DNA of 11,571 nucleotides from Fidelibacterota bacterium (GCA_002707765.1 PANV01000009.1:1-11571), one strand, 5' to 3'. Numbered from the stretch's first letter, positions 1-9,448 are shown. Translations and numbers: made by a program. Notes: generated by a model from the sequence alone, not told the origin.

Positions 1-1775
1 CAGCTATAATTTCTGGAGCTGCTCTTATTAATGCCTTAGAACTTGCCAATAAAAAAATTGGAGAAATTAAGATGGTAATTTGTGGTGCTGGTGCTGCAGC
101 CATTTCATGTGCTAAAATGTATAAATCTTTAGGTGTTAAAAAGAAAAATATATTAATGTTTGATAGTAAAGGTTTAATAAATGTTAAAAGAGAAAACCTT
201 AGCCATGAAAAAAAATTATTTTCATCTAAAAATACTGAAATTGAATATTTGGCAGATGCTGTAAATGGGAGTGATGTTTTTATTGGATTATCAAAAGCAG
301 ATATGATGTCTAAGGAAATGTTGTTGTCAATGAATAAAAATCCAATTGTTTTTGCAATGGCTAACCCAGACCCTGAAATTAGTTACAAAGTAGCAGTAAA
401 AACTAGAGATGATATTATAATGGCAACAGGAAGAAGTGATCATCCTAATCAGGTCAACAATGTTTTAGGATTCCCATTTATTTTTCGTGGAGCATTGGAT
501 GTAAGAGCCACAAAAATTAATGAGGAAATGAAAATGGCAGCAGTTTATTCATTGGCTAACTTAGCTAAAGAGCCAGTACCCGAGTATGTGAATATCATTT
601 ATAAAGAAAAAAAATTATCCTTTGGAAAAGATTATATTATTCCAAAACCATTTGATCCAAGATTGATATCAACTGTGCCTGTAGCAGTTGCTAAAGCTGC
701 TATTGATTCTGGTGTAGCATCAGTTTCTATTGACAATTGGGTTAAATATTCCCGTGATTTAGATAAAAGAAAAGGTAATGATGATCGAATTATTCGTCTT
801 ATAAGAGCAAAAGCAAAATTAGATCCTAAAAAAATTATTTACACAGAGGCAGATAGACTAGATGTATTAAAAGCAGCACAAATTGTTTATGAAGAGGGTA
901 TTGCAGAACCAATATTAATGGGTAGAGTTGACAGGATTAAAAAGCTTATGAAGGAAATTGATTTTAAGCACAAACTAAAAATAATTGATCTAAGCTTAGA
1001 CAAATCAAAAAATAAAATCAAAAGGTTTGGAAAAATTTTCTACAAGCAAAGAAAAGATAAAGGTTTAACATTAAGTCAGGCAATAAAACTTTTAAGGACG
1101 AGAGATTATTTTGCCTCAATGATGGTTAAATTAGGGGAGGCCGATGCTTTAGTATCTGGTTACTCAAGGAGTTATCCCGAGGTAATTAAGCCAATTCTTA
1201 AAGTGATAGGAAAAGGGAAGGGAGTTAGAAAAATAGCAGCTACAAACTTAATGCTCACAAGTAAAGGTCCGATTTTTTTAAGTGACACTTCCATTAACAT
1301 TGATCCTGCTTATAATGATTTAGCATATATTTCAATCATGACTGCAAATACTGCCAAAATGTTTGGATACAATCCTGTAATTGCAATGCTTTCATATTCT
1401 AATTTCGGTTCCTCGAGTCATCCAATGGCTAATAAAGTTGAAAATGCAGTAAAATTTTTAAGAAGAAGTAACCCAAACTTGATTGTTGATGGACCAATAC
1501 AGTCAGACTTTGCCTTAAATAAGCTTATGCTAACAAATAAGTTTGAGGAATCAAAACTTGGAAATCAAAAAGTGAATATTTTAGTTTTTCCAAATTTAGA
1601 TTCTGCCAATATCACTTATAAGGTAATTAAAGAAATTGATGGTGCTAAATCAATTGGTCCAATAATAATGGGTCTAGATAAGGCAGTTCATATATTACAG
1701 TTGAAACCAAGCGTTGAGGAAATTGTGAACATGTCTGCAATTGCAGTAATTGATGCACAATCTAGAAATGAATAA
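1..1775 (+). CDS. maeB: NADP-dependent malic enzyme with C-terminal phosphotransacetylase-like domain, 5'-truncated by the window edge
   Basis: It oxidatively decarboxylates malate to pyruvate plus CO2, yielding NADPH, in the cytoplasm. The reading frame is open to the left edge: complete codons run from position 3 and read AIISGAALINALELANKKIG before the first ATG at 72, so that ATG is internal and the real start lies outside. About 590 residues are visible against roughly 750-770 for the family, so the N-terminal malic domain is mostly missing. Seen in the sequence: the Rossmann nucleotide-binding motif VICGAGAAA (from 75), ANPDPEI (about 361-381), ATGRSDHPNQVNNVLGFPF (about 423-479), and the hinge IIPKPFDPRLISTVPVAVA. 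From about 820 onward is the PTA/PTB-type domain (AAQIVYEEGIAEPILMGR, LVSGYSRSYPEVI, VDGPIQSDFAL). In MaeB-type enzymes this domain is regarded as regulatory (acetyl-CoA sensing) and not as an active transferase. The C-terminus is intact. NADP preference is assigned from family architecture, not read from residues. ruvA follows after 9 bases. Confidence 0.95.
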   Translation, partial: AIISGAALINALELANKKIGEIKMVICGAGAAAISCAKMYKSLGVKKKNILMFDSKGLINVKRENLSHEKKLFSSKNTEIEYLADAVNGSDVFIGLSKADMMSKEMLLSMNKNPIVFAMANPDPEISYKVAVKTRDDIIMATGRSDHPNQVNNVLGFPFIFRGALDVRATKINEEMKMAAVYSLANLAKEPVPEYVNIIYKEKKLSFGKDYIIPKPFDPRLISTVPVAVAKAAIDSGVASVSIDNWVKYSRDLDKRKGNDDRIIRLIRAKAKLDPKKIIYTEADRLDVLKAAQIVYEEGIAEPILMGRVDRIKKLMKEIDFKHKLKIIDLSLDKSKNKIKRFGKIFYKQRKDKGLTLSQAIKLLRTRDYFASMMVKLGEADALVSGYSRSYPEVIKPILKVIGKGKGVRKIAATNLMLTSKGPIFLSDTSINIDPAYNDLAYISIMTANTAKMFGYNPVIAMLSYSNFGSSSHPMANKVENAVKFLRRSNPNLIVDGPIQSDFALNKLMLTNKFEESKLGNQKVNILVFPNLDSANITYKVIKEIDGAKSIGPIIMGLDKAVHILQLKPSVEEIVNMSAIAVIDAQSRNE

Positions 1776-1780
1776 ATTTG
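1750..1780 (+). promoter_or_regulatory. Possible promoter for ruvA overlapping the maeB stop codon
   Basis: TTG (1750-1752) is followed 20 bases later by TAAATTTG (1773-1780), which fits the Bacteroidota TTG / TAnnTTTG consensus. The -7 box overlaps the maeB stop codon (1773-1775). Transcription would begin close to the ruvA ATG at 1785, giving a leaderless or nearly leaderless message. Only the short form of the -33 box is present, and chance matches are not rare in this base composition. Confidence 0.25.
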
Positions 1781-1784
1781 TAGA

Positions 1785-2363
1785 ATGATAACTCAAATTA
1801 AAGGAAAATTAATTGAAAAATCACCAACCGAACTTGTTATTGACTGTGGTGGAATAGGATATAGTATAAATATATCATTAAACACCTATTCCCAAATTGG
1901 CGATGATGAAAACATCAAACTTTTCACACATTTAATAATCAAAGAGGACTCCCATAGTTTATATGGTTTTTTTAAGAAATCTGAACGAAGTCTTTTTAAA
2001 TTGTTAATATCCGTTTCAGGTGTCGGCGCAAGTACAGCTAGAATGATGTTGTCTTCATTGAGTCCTGGCGAGATTATTTCAGCTATATTAAGTGATAGTG
2101 TTCAAATTATACAATCAGTTAAAGGAATTGGTGCAAAAACTGCACAAAGAGTCATTCTCGAACTTAAAGATAAAGCCATGATGCTTGAATCTACCGATAA
2201 AGAACAATTTTCATTAAGTAATGAATCAACAGAGGCTGCTTCTGCTCTTGAGGTTTTGGGTTATTCTCAAAAACAAACCAACAAAATTCTAACTCAAATA
2301 ATTTCAGAAAATCCTGGTATAAATGTTGAGACTTTAATAAAAAAGGCTTTAAACAAATTATAA
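1785..2363 (+). CDS. ruvA: Holliday junction branch migration complex subunit RuvA
   Basis: RuvA binds four-way DNA junctions as a tetramer and loads the RuvB helicase for branch migration in recombination and repair (cytoplasm). The product has 192 residues, the usual length (about 190-205). Domain I, an OB-fold, spans about residues 1-64 (opens MITQIKGKLIEK; SLYGFF at 58-63). Domain II carries two helix-hairpin-helix motifs, LLISVSGVGASTA (73-85) and SVKGIGAKTAQRVILELKDK (111-130). A Ser/Thr/Glu-rich linker (about 131-147) leads to the RuvB-contacting domain III (AASALEVLGYSQKQ, 151-164). The ATG at 1785 gives the canonical N-terminus. There is no Shine-Dalgarno sequence, which is normal for Bacteroidota. 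The gene sits 9 bases after maeB and 4 bases before sprA. A TAAATTTG box overlapping the maeB stop could be its own promoter (see separate entry). Nothing is missing or broken. Confidence 0.97.
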   Translation: MITQIKGKLIEKSPTELVIDCGGIGYSINISLNTYSQIGDDENIKLFTHLIIKEDSHSLYGFFKKSERSLFKLLISVSGVGASTARMMLSSLSPGEIISAILSDSVQIIQSVKGIGAKTAQRVILELKDKAMMLESTDKEQFSLSNESTEAASALEVLGYSQKQTNKILTQIISENPGINVETLIKKALNKL

Positions 2364-2367
2364 TTAC

Positions 2368-5300
2368 TTGGATTTATTGTTTACAAATAGCGTAGTTCAG
2401 CTAAGAGCACTTCTTTTTGTTGTCTTTTTTTCACTATTTCTAACAACACACAGTCAGAACAGAATTAGTCTTGATACAATTAACAATACTATCTACATTG
2501 GAGAATTCAAATTAAAGACTCCGGAATCAGTAATCTCGAAATATATCTATGATCAAGAATTAAATTTATATATATATCAAAGCAAAATAGGTGAAATTGA
2601 TTATAAACTTCCAATAACATTAACACCTCAAGAATATAGAGATTTATTTAAAGCAAATTTTATCAAAAATTATTTCAACGAACAAGTATCAATTTTGCAG
2701 GACCCAAATAGAGAAGATGAAAAAAGAAATTTACTACCTAATCTATATATAAATTCAAATTTTTTTGAGACGCTGTTTGGTGGTAATGAAATTGAGTTGA
2801 ATCCGCAAGGTTCTATCGGAATTGATATTGGTGCTAGATACCTAAAGAGGGATAATCCATCCATTCCAGTAAGAAATCAAAGCAATGTAAATTTAGATTT
2901 TAACCAAGCTATATCATTAAGTTTAAACGGGAAAATTGGTAGTAAATTAAATGTTAATGCAAATTATGATTCTCAATCAACATTTGATTTTCAAAATTTA
3001 TTAAAATTAGACTACACACCTGATGAAGATGATATTATCCAAAAAGTTGAGTTGGGTAATGTTAGCATGCCAATTAGCGGATCATTGATTAGTGGAGCTC
3101 AGAGTTTGTTTGGTTTCAAGACACAACTAAAATTTGGTGCAACAACAATTGATGCAGTAATTTCAGAACAACGATCTCAATCATCTACATTAAGTGCTAA
3201 TACAAGTGGAGCATTTAACGAGTTTTCGCTTTTTCCACTTGATTATGATAGTAACAGACACTTTTTCTTGGCTCACTTTTTTAGAAAAAACTTTGATCAA
3301 TTTTTAGAATCATATCCGTATATAAATTCTCCAATTAATATAACTCGAGTTGAAATATGGGTTACAAATCAAACAAATGAGACCGATGATGTTAGAAGTA
3401 TTGTTGCATTACAAGACTTAGCAGAAGTTGATCCAAATTTTACTAGAATTGATGATTTTGCAAGTGATTTTTTTATTTCAAATAATATTAATTTGAATCC
3501 TGATAACTCTTTAAATAAATTTGATCCTAATCAAATCAATCAAAATTATTTAAATAGTAATATTAGAAATATTTCTAATGTGAGTAGCGGATTTTCTCAA
3601 TACACTGATCAAATACGTGAGGGAAGAGATTATACTATATTAGAAAATGCCAGAAAGTTGGACGATAGTGAATATACAATCAATCAAAAGCTTGGATTTA
3701 TTTCACTTAATCAATCCTTAAATAATGATGAAGTTCTAGCGATTGCATTCCAATACACTTTCCAAGGACAAGTTTTCCAAGTAGGTGAGTTCTCAACTGA
3801 TTCAGTTGATTTTAACTCAACAGCTTCTAGTTCAGCATTATTACTTAAAATGCTAAAAAGTAATTTAAATGATGTTAGTCAACCGATTTTCAAGCTTATG
3901 ATGAAAAATATATATGATTTGGGAACATATCAAATAAATACCGAAGACTTTAATTTAAATATATTTTATAATGATCCAAGTTCTTTAAATTATATTTCAC
4001 CAATTGATATTGAATCTTGGCCAGATAATTTAGAAAAGATTAGATTATTAAATTTATTTGACTTGGATAATCTTGATAATAATCTAAATATCCAGCAGGG
4101 AGGAGATGGATTTTTCGATGCAATTGAGGGAGTTAACTTAATAAAAGATAAAGGACTTTTAATTTTTCCAACAATTGAGCCATTTGGTGAATTTCTATTT
4201 GAAAAACTAAGAAATTCTGACTCCGAAGATTACAATGACATTTCAACTTACAATGAAAACCAAATGAAATATGTCTACAATGAATTATATACAAAAGGTA
4301 AAACTTCTGCTGAAAAATTTGTAGAAAAAAATAAATTTAATTTAAGGGGAAAATATAAGTCTTCACAAGATAATGGATCAATATCTACAGGTGAATTCAA
4401 TATTCCGCAGGGATCAGTAGTTGTTACGGCTGGTGGAAGGCTTTTACAAGAAGGAATTGATTATATAGTAAATTATCAGACTGGCGATGTACAAATATTA
4501 AATGACGCTTTAAGAAATTCAAATATTCCTATTGAAATATCCACAGAAAGTAATTCATTTTATTCGCAGCAAAAAAGAAGATTTTCAGGGATTAATGTTG
4601 AACACACCGTTAATCCAAATTTTAAAATTGGAGGTTCACTGATTAATTTGAGTGAAAAATCAATAAGCAGAAAAGCTAACTATGGCATTGAACCAGTCAA
4701 TAACACAATTTTTGGAGTTAATGCAATTTATAATTCTGAGGCTCCAGTTCTTACAAGATTGGTAAATATTTTGCCCAATATTAAAACAGAAACGACCTCG
4801 AATATTTCTTTAAGAACTGAGTTTGCATATTTAATTTCTGCAAATCCAAGATCATCTGGGTATGACAATAGCGCCAGTGTATACATTGATGATTTTGAAG
4901 GCACTCAAAATAAAATCGATTTAAGAGACGTTAATTCATGGAAACTTGCAAGTGTACCCGTTGGATATAAAGGTTATGATTTTGGAAGAAACAATTTGAA
5001 ATCTGGATATAATAGAGCAAAATTGTCATGGTATAGTATTGATCCAATTTTTTACTCATACAGAAGCCCTGATGAAATATCAGCAGATGAAATCTCTAAA
5101 AATAATACAAGAAGAATATATATTGATGAAATTTTCCCTGAGCTTGATTTATATCAAGGGGAATCAAGATCTCAGACAACTTTTGATATTTCATTTTATC
5201 CTGATGAAAAAGGTCCATACAATAATAATACAACAGATAATTTTTTATCTGATAAAAAAAATAATTGGGCTGCAGTTACAAAATCAATTAACACTACAAA

Positions 5301-8300
5301 TTTTAAAAAAGCTAATGTTGAATACATACAGTTTTGGATGCTTGATGATTTTGAAGATTATGATTCAAATGAGTTAGAAATTGGTGAAATTATTTTTCAT
5401 CTAGGCAATATTTCTGAGGATATATTAAATGATGGAAAAAAACAATATGAAAATGGACTTCCAACGAAGCCTTCAGATTTATTTGAAACTTCAAACTGGG
5501 GTAAAACACCTAATAGTCAATCATTGGTCTATGCATTTAATTCAAATCCAAATCAAAGAAAAGAACAAGATTTAGGATATGATGGTCTAAACGATGATGA
5601 AGAATTAATTTATTATAGTAATGGAAACCTAAATGATCCGTCCGGGGATAATTATGAATATTATTTAAAAAGAAGTGGTGGTATTTTAAATAGATATAAA
5701 AACTATAATGGTAGTCAGGGTAATTCACCTGTAGATTTAAGTTCAAATAATAGAGGGTCAACTACCCTTCCTGATACTGAGGATGTAAATAATGATAATA
5801 CAATGAATAGAGTAGATAGTTATTTTGAATATAAAATACCTATCCTAAAAAATATTACAAAAGAAAATCACCCATTTGTTTCTGATATAAGGGAAAACTC
5901 AAATGTTAAGCTTGCAAACGGATCCACCACTAGTTCAAGATGGATTCAGTTTAAGATTCCAATATTTCCTGAATATTATGAAGGAACAAAATATGGTAGC
6001 TTTTTTAATGCAATTAATGGGATAAATGACTTAAAAACAATAAGATTTATCAGACTAGCTGTTAAAGGATTTTCAAAACCAATTACCCTAAGATTTGCAA
6101 CCTTAGATTTAGTTAAAACTGATTGGAAAAGATATAATCAGCCTTTAAATAATGATAGTTCAATCCACAGGGAAACAAACTTCGAAATAGGCAGTGTTAA
6201 TATTTTAGATAACGAGAATAGATCTCCTGTTAACTATGTATTACCCCCCGGTGTCGAAAGAGAGGAAATTATTAATAATAATTCTATAATAAGACAAAAT
6301 GAACAATCTTTATCTTTAAAAGTTCAGGATTTAAAACCTCAGGATTCACGAGCTGTTTACAAAAATATAGACTTAGATCTCCGAAACTATAAAAAAATAA
6401 AAATGTTTTTGCATGCAGAATCTATTGAAGGAAAAATCCCACTTCCTGGTGACGGTGCTGAGGATAGATATGATGAGAGACTTGTAGCTTTCTTAAGATT
6501 TGGGAATGATATTAATGAAAATTATTATCAAATTGAAGTTCCGTTGAAGCCAACATCATATAATTTAGGACAATCAAACAGGTATAGTCCAGAAAAAGTC
6601 TGGCATCCTGAAAGTAATTCAATTGATTTTGATTTAGAAAAGTTTTTAGATATTAAATTAAAACTGATCTCTGAAAGAATTCAATTTAATGATGCAATTT
6701 ATTTTGATGAGGATTTAAATATTATTAATGAATTTAGTCTAATTAGTAATTTGCCTGGTCAAAAAAAATATAAATTTTCAATAAAAGGGAATCCATCGCT
6801 TGGAAGAATAAAAACGATAACATTAGGACTTAAAAATCCGTCAGATAAAATTGGAAATAATCTCTCTGGAGAAGTATGGTTTAACGAATTAAGACTTTCT
6901 GAAATTGATGGTACTGGAGGGTGGTCAGCAGTAGCAAATCTTGACGCAAATCTTGCTGATTTTGCTAATGTTTCATTTAGTGGGAGGATGTCAACAGATG
7001 GTTTTGGTTCAGTAGATAAATCACCAAATGAAACAAGCAATGAAAATTACAGCCAATATTCTTTCATAACTAATGTTAATGCGGGACAGCTTTTTCCAGA
7101 AAAATGGGGACTCCAAATCCCAGTTAGTTATACATATTCCCAGGAACTAACAAAACCAAAATATGACTCATATTACAATGATTTAGATCTCGACAAGATA
7201 CTTGAAATTACTGAAAATAGAGATTCTGTGTTAAACCAATCTAGGTTAGTTTCAAATTCTAAAAGCTTTAGTATTCTAGGTTTATCAAAAAGAAAAACTA
7301 ATGATAAGAAACCTAAATTATATGATATTGAAAATATAAATGTATCCTACAGTTATTCTGAAAGTAATTACAGAGATTTTGAAATGGAGTATTCAGACAG
7401 GAGAATGGTAATGACCAATGCTCAATATTCTTACACTTTTAATAATCTAAATATTTATCCATTTGAAAAAATTCTAGAAAATAAAAATTCAAAATATTTA
7501 AAATGGTTAAAAGAATTTAATTTTAATCCATTGCCGAATAGCTTGACTTTTTCTGGAAATTTCAATAGGTCCTTGTTTAAACAAAAGTTTAGAGAAATAA
7601 ATTATTCAGGTATTATATCGGAAAATCAAATTCCAGTTCCTGAATTTACTCAATCTAAGTTTATGTTTGATTGGCTACTCTCAATATCACACAATCTCTC
7701 AAAGTCATTGATTTTAAATTATAATTCATCAAACTCGAGTCTAATACCATCTTTTAGCAAAGGAATTAATACAACTGAAAGGAATAGGTTGGAGTTGTTT
7801 GAGAAGTTTTTTAATGTAGGAGAGCCTAATTTTTATAATCAAAATTTTACAGCAAACTATAATCTTCCGATATCAAATTTCCCATTTTTAGATTTTATTG
7901 ATGCTAATTATTCATACAGTGGAAATTTTAATTGGCAGCGAGGATCGGATATCCTAAATAATGTCACTGATCAACTTGGAAATAAATTAGGGAGAGTCAA
8001 CACTGTTCAAAATTCAAATAATCAGACATTAAATTTTGCTTTGAATTTTGATAAAATCTACAGACAAATAAATTTTTCAGAAAATAACTTTTTGGTTAAT
8101 TTATTAACGTCATTAAAAAGAGTTAGATCAACTTACAGCGAAAATTCAGGTAAGGTTTTACCAGGATATATCCCTTCAATAGGATTTTTAGGTACATTAA
8201 AACCATCCTTTGGTTTCGTATTTGGCTCTCAAAAAGATGTAAGATTTGAGGCTGCAAAAAATGGTTGGTTGACAACATTTAATGATTTCAATCAGCAGTT

Positions 8301-9405
8301 TCAAAAAGTATTTAATTCAAAGTTTGATTTATCTGCAGAAATAGAATTATTTAAAAATCTAAAACTTGATTTAAATGCAAACAGAACTTATTCAAATAAT
8401 TACTCAGAAAACTATTCAATAATCGAAAATAATTATAATCAAGTAAATACCAATTTTTATGGAAATTTTTCTATTTCAAGTAATATGCTAAGAACCTCAT
8501 TCAAAGATAGATCTGTTAACTTTTCTAATGATTTTGAAAATTTTAAGAAAAATAGAATTCAGATCGCAAATAGACTTATTTCATTAAAAAATCTAGGTAA
8601 TATCAGCTATGACAGCGACGGTTTTCCAAATGGATATAGCAATGGAAGTCAGGCTGTATTAATACCAGCTTTTATAGCAGCATATACAGGAAATGATGTT
8701 TCAAAAGTTTCCTTGAACCCAATTACAAGTAATCCAAAATTAAATTGGACATTGCAGTATGATGGCCTAGAGAAGCTTTTTGATCAAGTTTTTTCACGTC
8801 TTTCCATTCAGCATGGATATAGGTCTAATTTTACAATTAATAATTTTAATTATAATCTAAATTTTGCTGAGAACGGAATTGATAATTCGGGAAATTATTA
8901 TAATAAAATAATTTTTTCCAATATTAATTTAGTTGAACAATTTAATCCCCTAATTAGATTAGACCTTGAATTAAAAAATTCTCTAAGGATTATATTTGAT
9001 GTCATTAAAGATAGAGCAGTCTCTTTAAGTTTATCAAATAATTTAATTACTGAATCATGGGGAAATGAATATACTTTAGGAATGGGTTACAGAATAAAAA
9101 ATTTGAAACTAAGATCAAATTTAGCCTCTAATGGAAATAATTTTATTGGAGATTTAAATACCAAAATTGATTTAAACCTAAGAAAAAATATAACTGTAAT
9201 TAGAAACTTGGAAATTGATGATAATAAAGTCTCTGCTGGGCAATCTATTTTTTCTCTCAAACTTAGCGCTGACTATGCTTTAACCAAAAGTTTTTCAGCT
9301 ATCTTTTTCTACGATCATTTATTTTCTAAGTATGAAATTTCCACTGCGTTTCCTCAAACAAATATTAGATCAGGATTTACATTAAGATACAGTTTTGGAA
9401 ATTAA
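2368..9405 (+). CDS. sprA: SprA/Sov, outer-membrane translocon of the type IX secretion system
   Basis: SprA is the very large beta-barrel channel (a 36-strand barrel in the published Flavobacterium structure) through which T9SS substrates and gliding adhesins cross the outer membrane. It works with partners such as PorV and a plug protein. This protein has 2345 residues; family members have about 2,400. Seen here: a signal peptide with one Arg (13), a hydrophobic core at about 14-25 and likely cleavage after THS (27-29). Typical SprA motifs follow in order: YIDDFEGTQ (from 839), DLGYDGLNDDEE (1068-1079), DPSGDN (1090-1095), DTEDVNNDNTMN (1136-1147), WIQFKIPI (from 1192) and WFNELRLSEIDGTGGWS (from 1504). 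The C-terminal half alternates aromatic and polar residues like beta-strands and ends in GFTLRYSFGN, a typical final barrel strand. The start is TTG: an in-frame stop lies at 2350-2352, no ATG precedes the signal peptide, and only TTG 2368 or TTG 2377 fit. I could find no cysteine in the protein. It is rich in Asn and Ser. No other T9SS gene is in view. Confidence 0.97.
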   Translation: MDLLFTNSVVQLRALLFVVFFSLFLTTHSQNRISLDTINNTIYIGEFKLKTPESVISKYIYDQELNLYIYQSKIGEIDYKLPITLTPQEYRDLFKANFIKNYFNEQVSILQDPNREDEKRNLLPNLYINSNFFETLFGGNEIELNPQGSIGIDIGARYLKRDNPSIPVRNQSNVNLDFNQAISLSLNGKIGSKLNVNANYDSQSTFDFQNLLKLDYTPDEDDIIQKVELGNVSMPISGSLISGAQSLFGFKTQLKFGATTIDAVISEQRSQSSTLSANTSGAFNEFSLFPLDYDSNRHFFLAHFFRKNFDQFLESYPYINSPINITRVEIWVTNQTNETDDVRSIVALQDLAEVDPNFTRIDDFASDFFISNNINLNPDNSLNKFDPNQINQNYLNSNIRNISNVSSGFSQYTDQIREGRDYTILENARKLDDSEYTINQKLGFISLNQSLNNDEVLAIAFQYTFQGQVFQVGEFSTDSVDFNSTASSSALLLKMLKSNLNDVSQPIFKLMMKNIYDLGTYQINTEDFNLNIFYNDPSSLNYISPIDIESWPDNLEKIRLLNLFDLDNLDNNLNIQQGGDGFFDAIEGVNLIKDKGLLIFPTIEPFGEFLFEKLRNSDSEDYNDISTYNENQMKYVYNELYTKGKTSAEKFVEKNKFNLRGKYKSSQDNGSISTGEFNIPQGSVVVTAGGRLLQEGIDYIVNYQTGDVQILNDALRNSNIPIEISTESNSFYSQQKRRFSGINVEHTVNPNFKIGGSLINLSEKSISRKANYGIEPVNNTIFGVNAIYNSEAPVLTRLVNILPNIKTETTSNISLRTEFAYLISANPRSSGYDNSASVYIDDFEGTQNKIDLRDVNSWKLASVPVGYKGYDFGRNNLKSGYNRAKLSWYSIDPIFYSYRSPDEISADEISKNNTRRIYIDEIFPELDLYQGESRSQTTFDISFYPDEKGPYNNNTTDNFLSDKKNNWAAVTKSINTTNFKKANVEYIQFWMLDDFEDYDSNELEIGEIIFHLGNISEDILNDGKKQYENGLPTKPSDLFETSNWGKTPNSQSLVYAFNSNPNQRKEQDLGYDGLNDDEELIYYSNGNLNDPSGDNYEYYLKRSGGILNRYKNYNGSQGNSPVDLSSNNRGSTTLPDTEDVNNDNTMNRVDSYFEYKIPILKNITKENHPFVSDIRENSNVKLANGSTTSSRWIQFKIPIFPEYYEGTKYGSFFNAINGINDLKTIRFIRLAVKGFSKPITLRFATLDLVKTDWKRYNQPLNNDSSIHRETNFEIGSVNILDNENRSPVNYVLPPGVEREEIINNNSIIRQNEQSLSLKVQDLKPQDSRAVYKNIDLDLRNYKKIKMFLHAESIEGKIPLPGDGAEDRYDERLVAFLRFGNDINENYYQIEVPLKPTSYNLGQSNRYSPEKVWHPESNSIDFDLEKFLDIKLKLISERIQFNDAIYFDEDLNIINEFSLISNLPGQKKYKFSIKGNPSLGRIKTITLGLKNPSDKIGNNLSGEVWFNELRLSEIDGTGGWSAVANLDANLADFANVSFSGRMSTDGFGSVDKSPNETSNENYSQYSFITNVNAGQLFPEKWGLQIPVSYTYSQELTKPKYDSYYNDLDLDKILEITENRDSVLNQSRLVSNSKSFSILGLSKRKTNDKKPKLYDIENINVSYSYSESNYRDFEMEYSDRRMVMTNAQYSYTFNNLNIYPFEKILENKNSKYLKWLKEFNFNPLPNSLTFSGNFNRSLFKQKFREINYSGIISENQIPVPEFTQSKFMFDWLLSISHNLSKSLILNYNSSNSSLIPSFSKGINTTERNRLELFEKFFNVGEPNFYNQNFTANYNLPISNFPFLDFIDANYSYSGNFNWQRGSDILNNVTDQLGNKLGRVNTVQNSNNQTLNFALNFDKIYRQINFSENNFLVNLLTSLKRVRSTYSENSGKVLPGYIPSIGFLGTLKPSFGFVFGSQKDVRFEAAKNGWLTTFNDFNQQFQKVFNSKFDLSAEIELFKNLKLDLNANRTYSNNYSENYSIIENNYNQVNTNFYGNFSISSNMLRTSFKDRSVNFSNDFENFKKNRIQIANRLISLKNLGNISYDSDGFPNGYSNGSQAVLIPAFIAAYTGNDVSKVSLNPITSNPKLNWTLQYDGLEKLFDQVFSRLSIQHGYRSNFTINNFNYNLNFAENGIDNSGNYYNKIIFSNINLVEQFNPLIRLDLELKNSLRIIFDVIKDRAVSLSLSNNLITESWGNEYTLGMGYRIKNLKLRSNLASNGNNFIGDLNTKIDLNLRKNITVIRNLEIDDNKVSAGQSIFSLKLSADYALTKSFSAIFFYDHLFSKYEISTAFPQTNIRSGFTLRYSFGN

Positions 9406-9424
9406 AAATTTATTTTTTTATATC

Positions 9425-9436
9425 TAACTTAAGTTA
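9425..9436. promoter_or_regulatory. 12-bp perfect palindrome upstream of gcvH (operator candidate)
   Basis: TAACTTAAGTTA reads the same on both strands and ends 12 bases before the gcvH ATG. It has no loop, so it is not a terminator hairpin; a dimeric repressor site is one possibility. A palindrome of this length can arise by chance in AT-rich DNA, and no regulator is identified. The rest of the 43-base gap (9406-9448) is A/T-rich with a T-run at about 9412-9419 and no stem able to terminate transcription. Confidence 0.2.
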
Positions 9437-9448
9437 TAATTTAGGAAA

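Noticed and set aside
72..74. ATG at 72 as the start of the malic enzyme.
   Set aside because: The frame continues upstream to the window edge with conserved malic-enzyme residues, and the ATG sits directly before the Rossmann motif, so it is internal.
5039..5377. A 112-codon + strand open frame inside sprA.
   Set aside because: It overlaps the well-supported sprA frame at conserved motifs, has a low-complexity Ile/Leu/Lys composition and matches no recognisable family; it is an out-of-frame shadow.
5537..7040. Minus-strand open frames at 5537-5761 and 6759-7040, and a similar one at 2670-2864.
   Set aside because: All lie antisense to conserved SprA coding sequence, with biased composition and no independent signals.
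9435..9440. TATAAT as a sigma-70 style -10 box for gcvH.
   Set aside because: It is only 8 bases before the ATG, has no -35 partner, and Bacteroidota use a different consensus; the near match TAATTTAG at 9437-9444 also lacks a TTG at the right distance.
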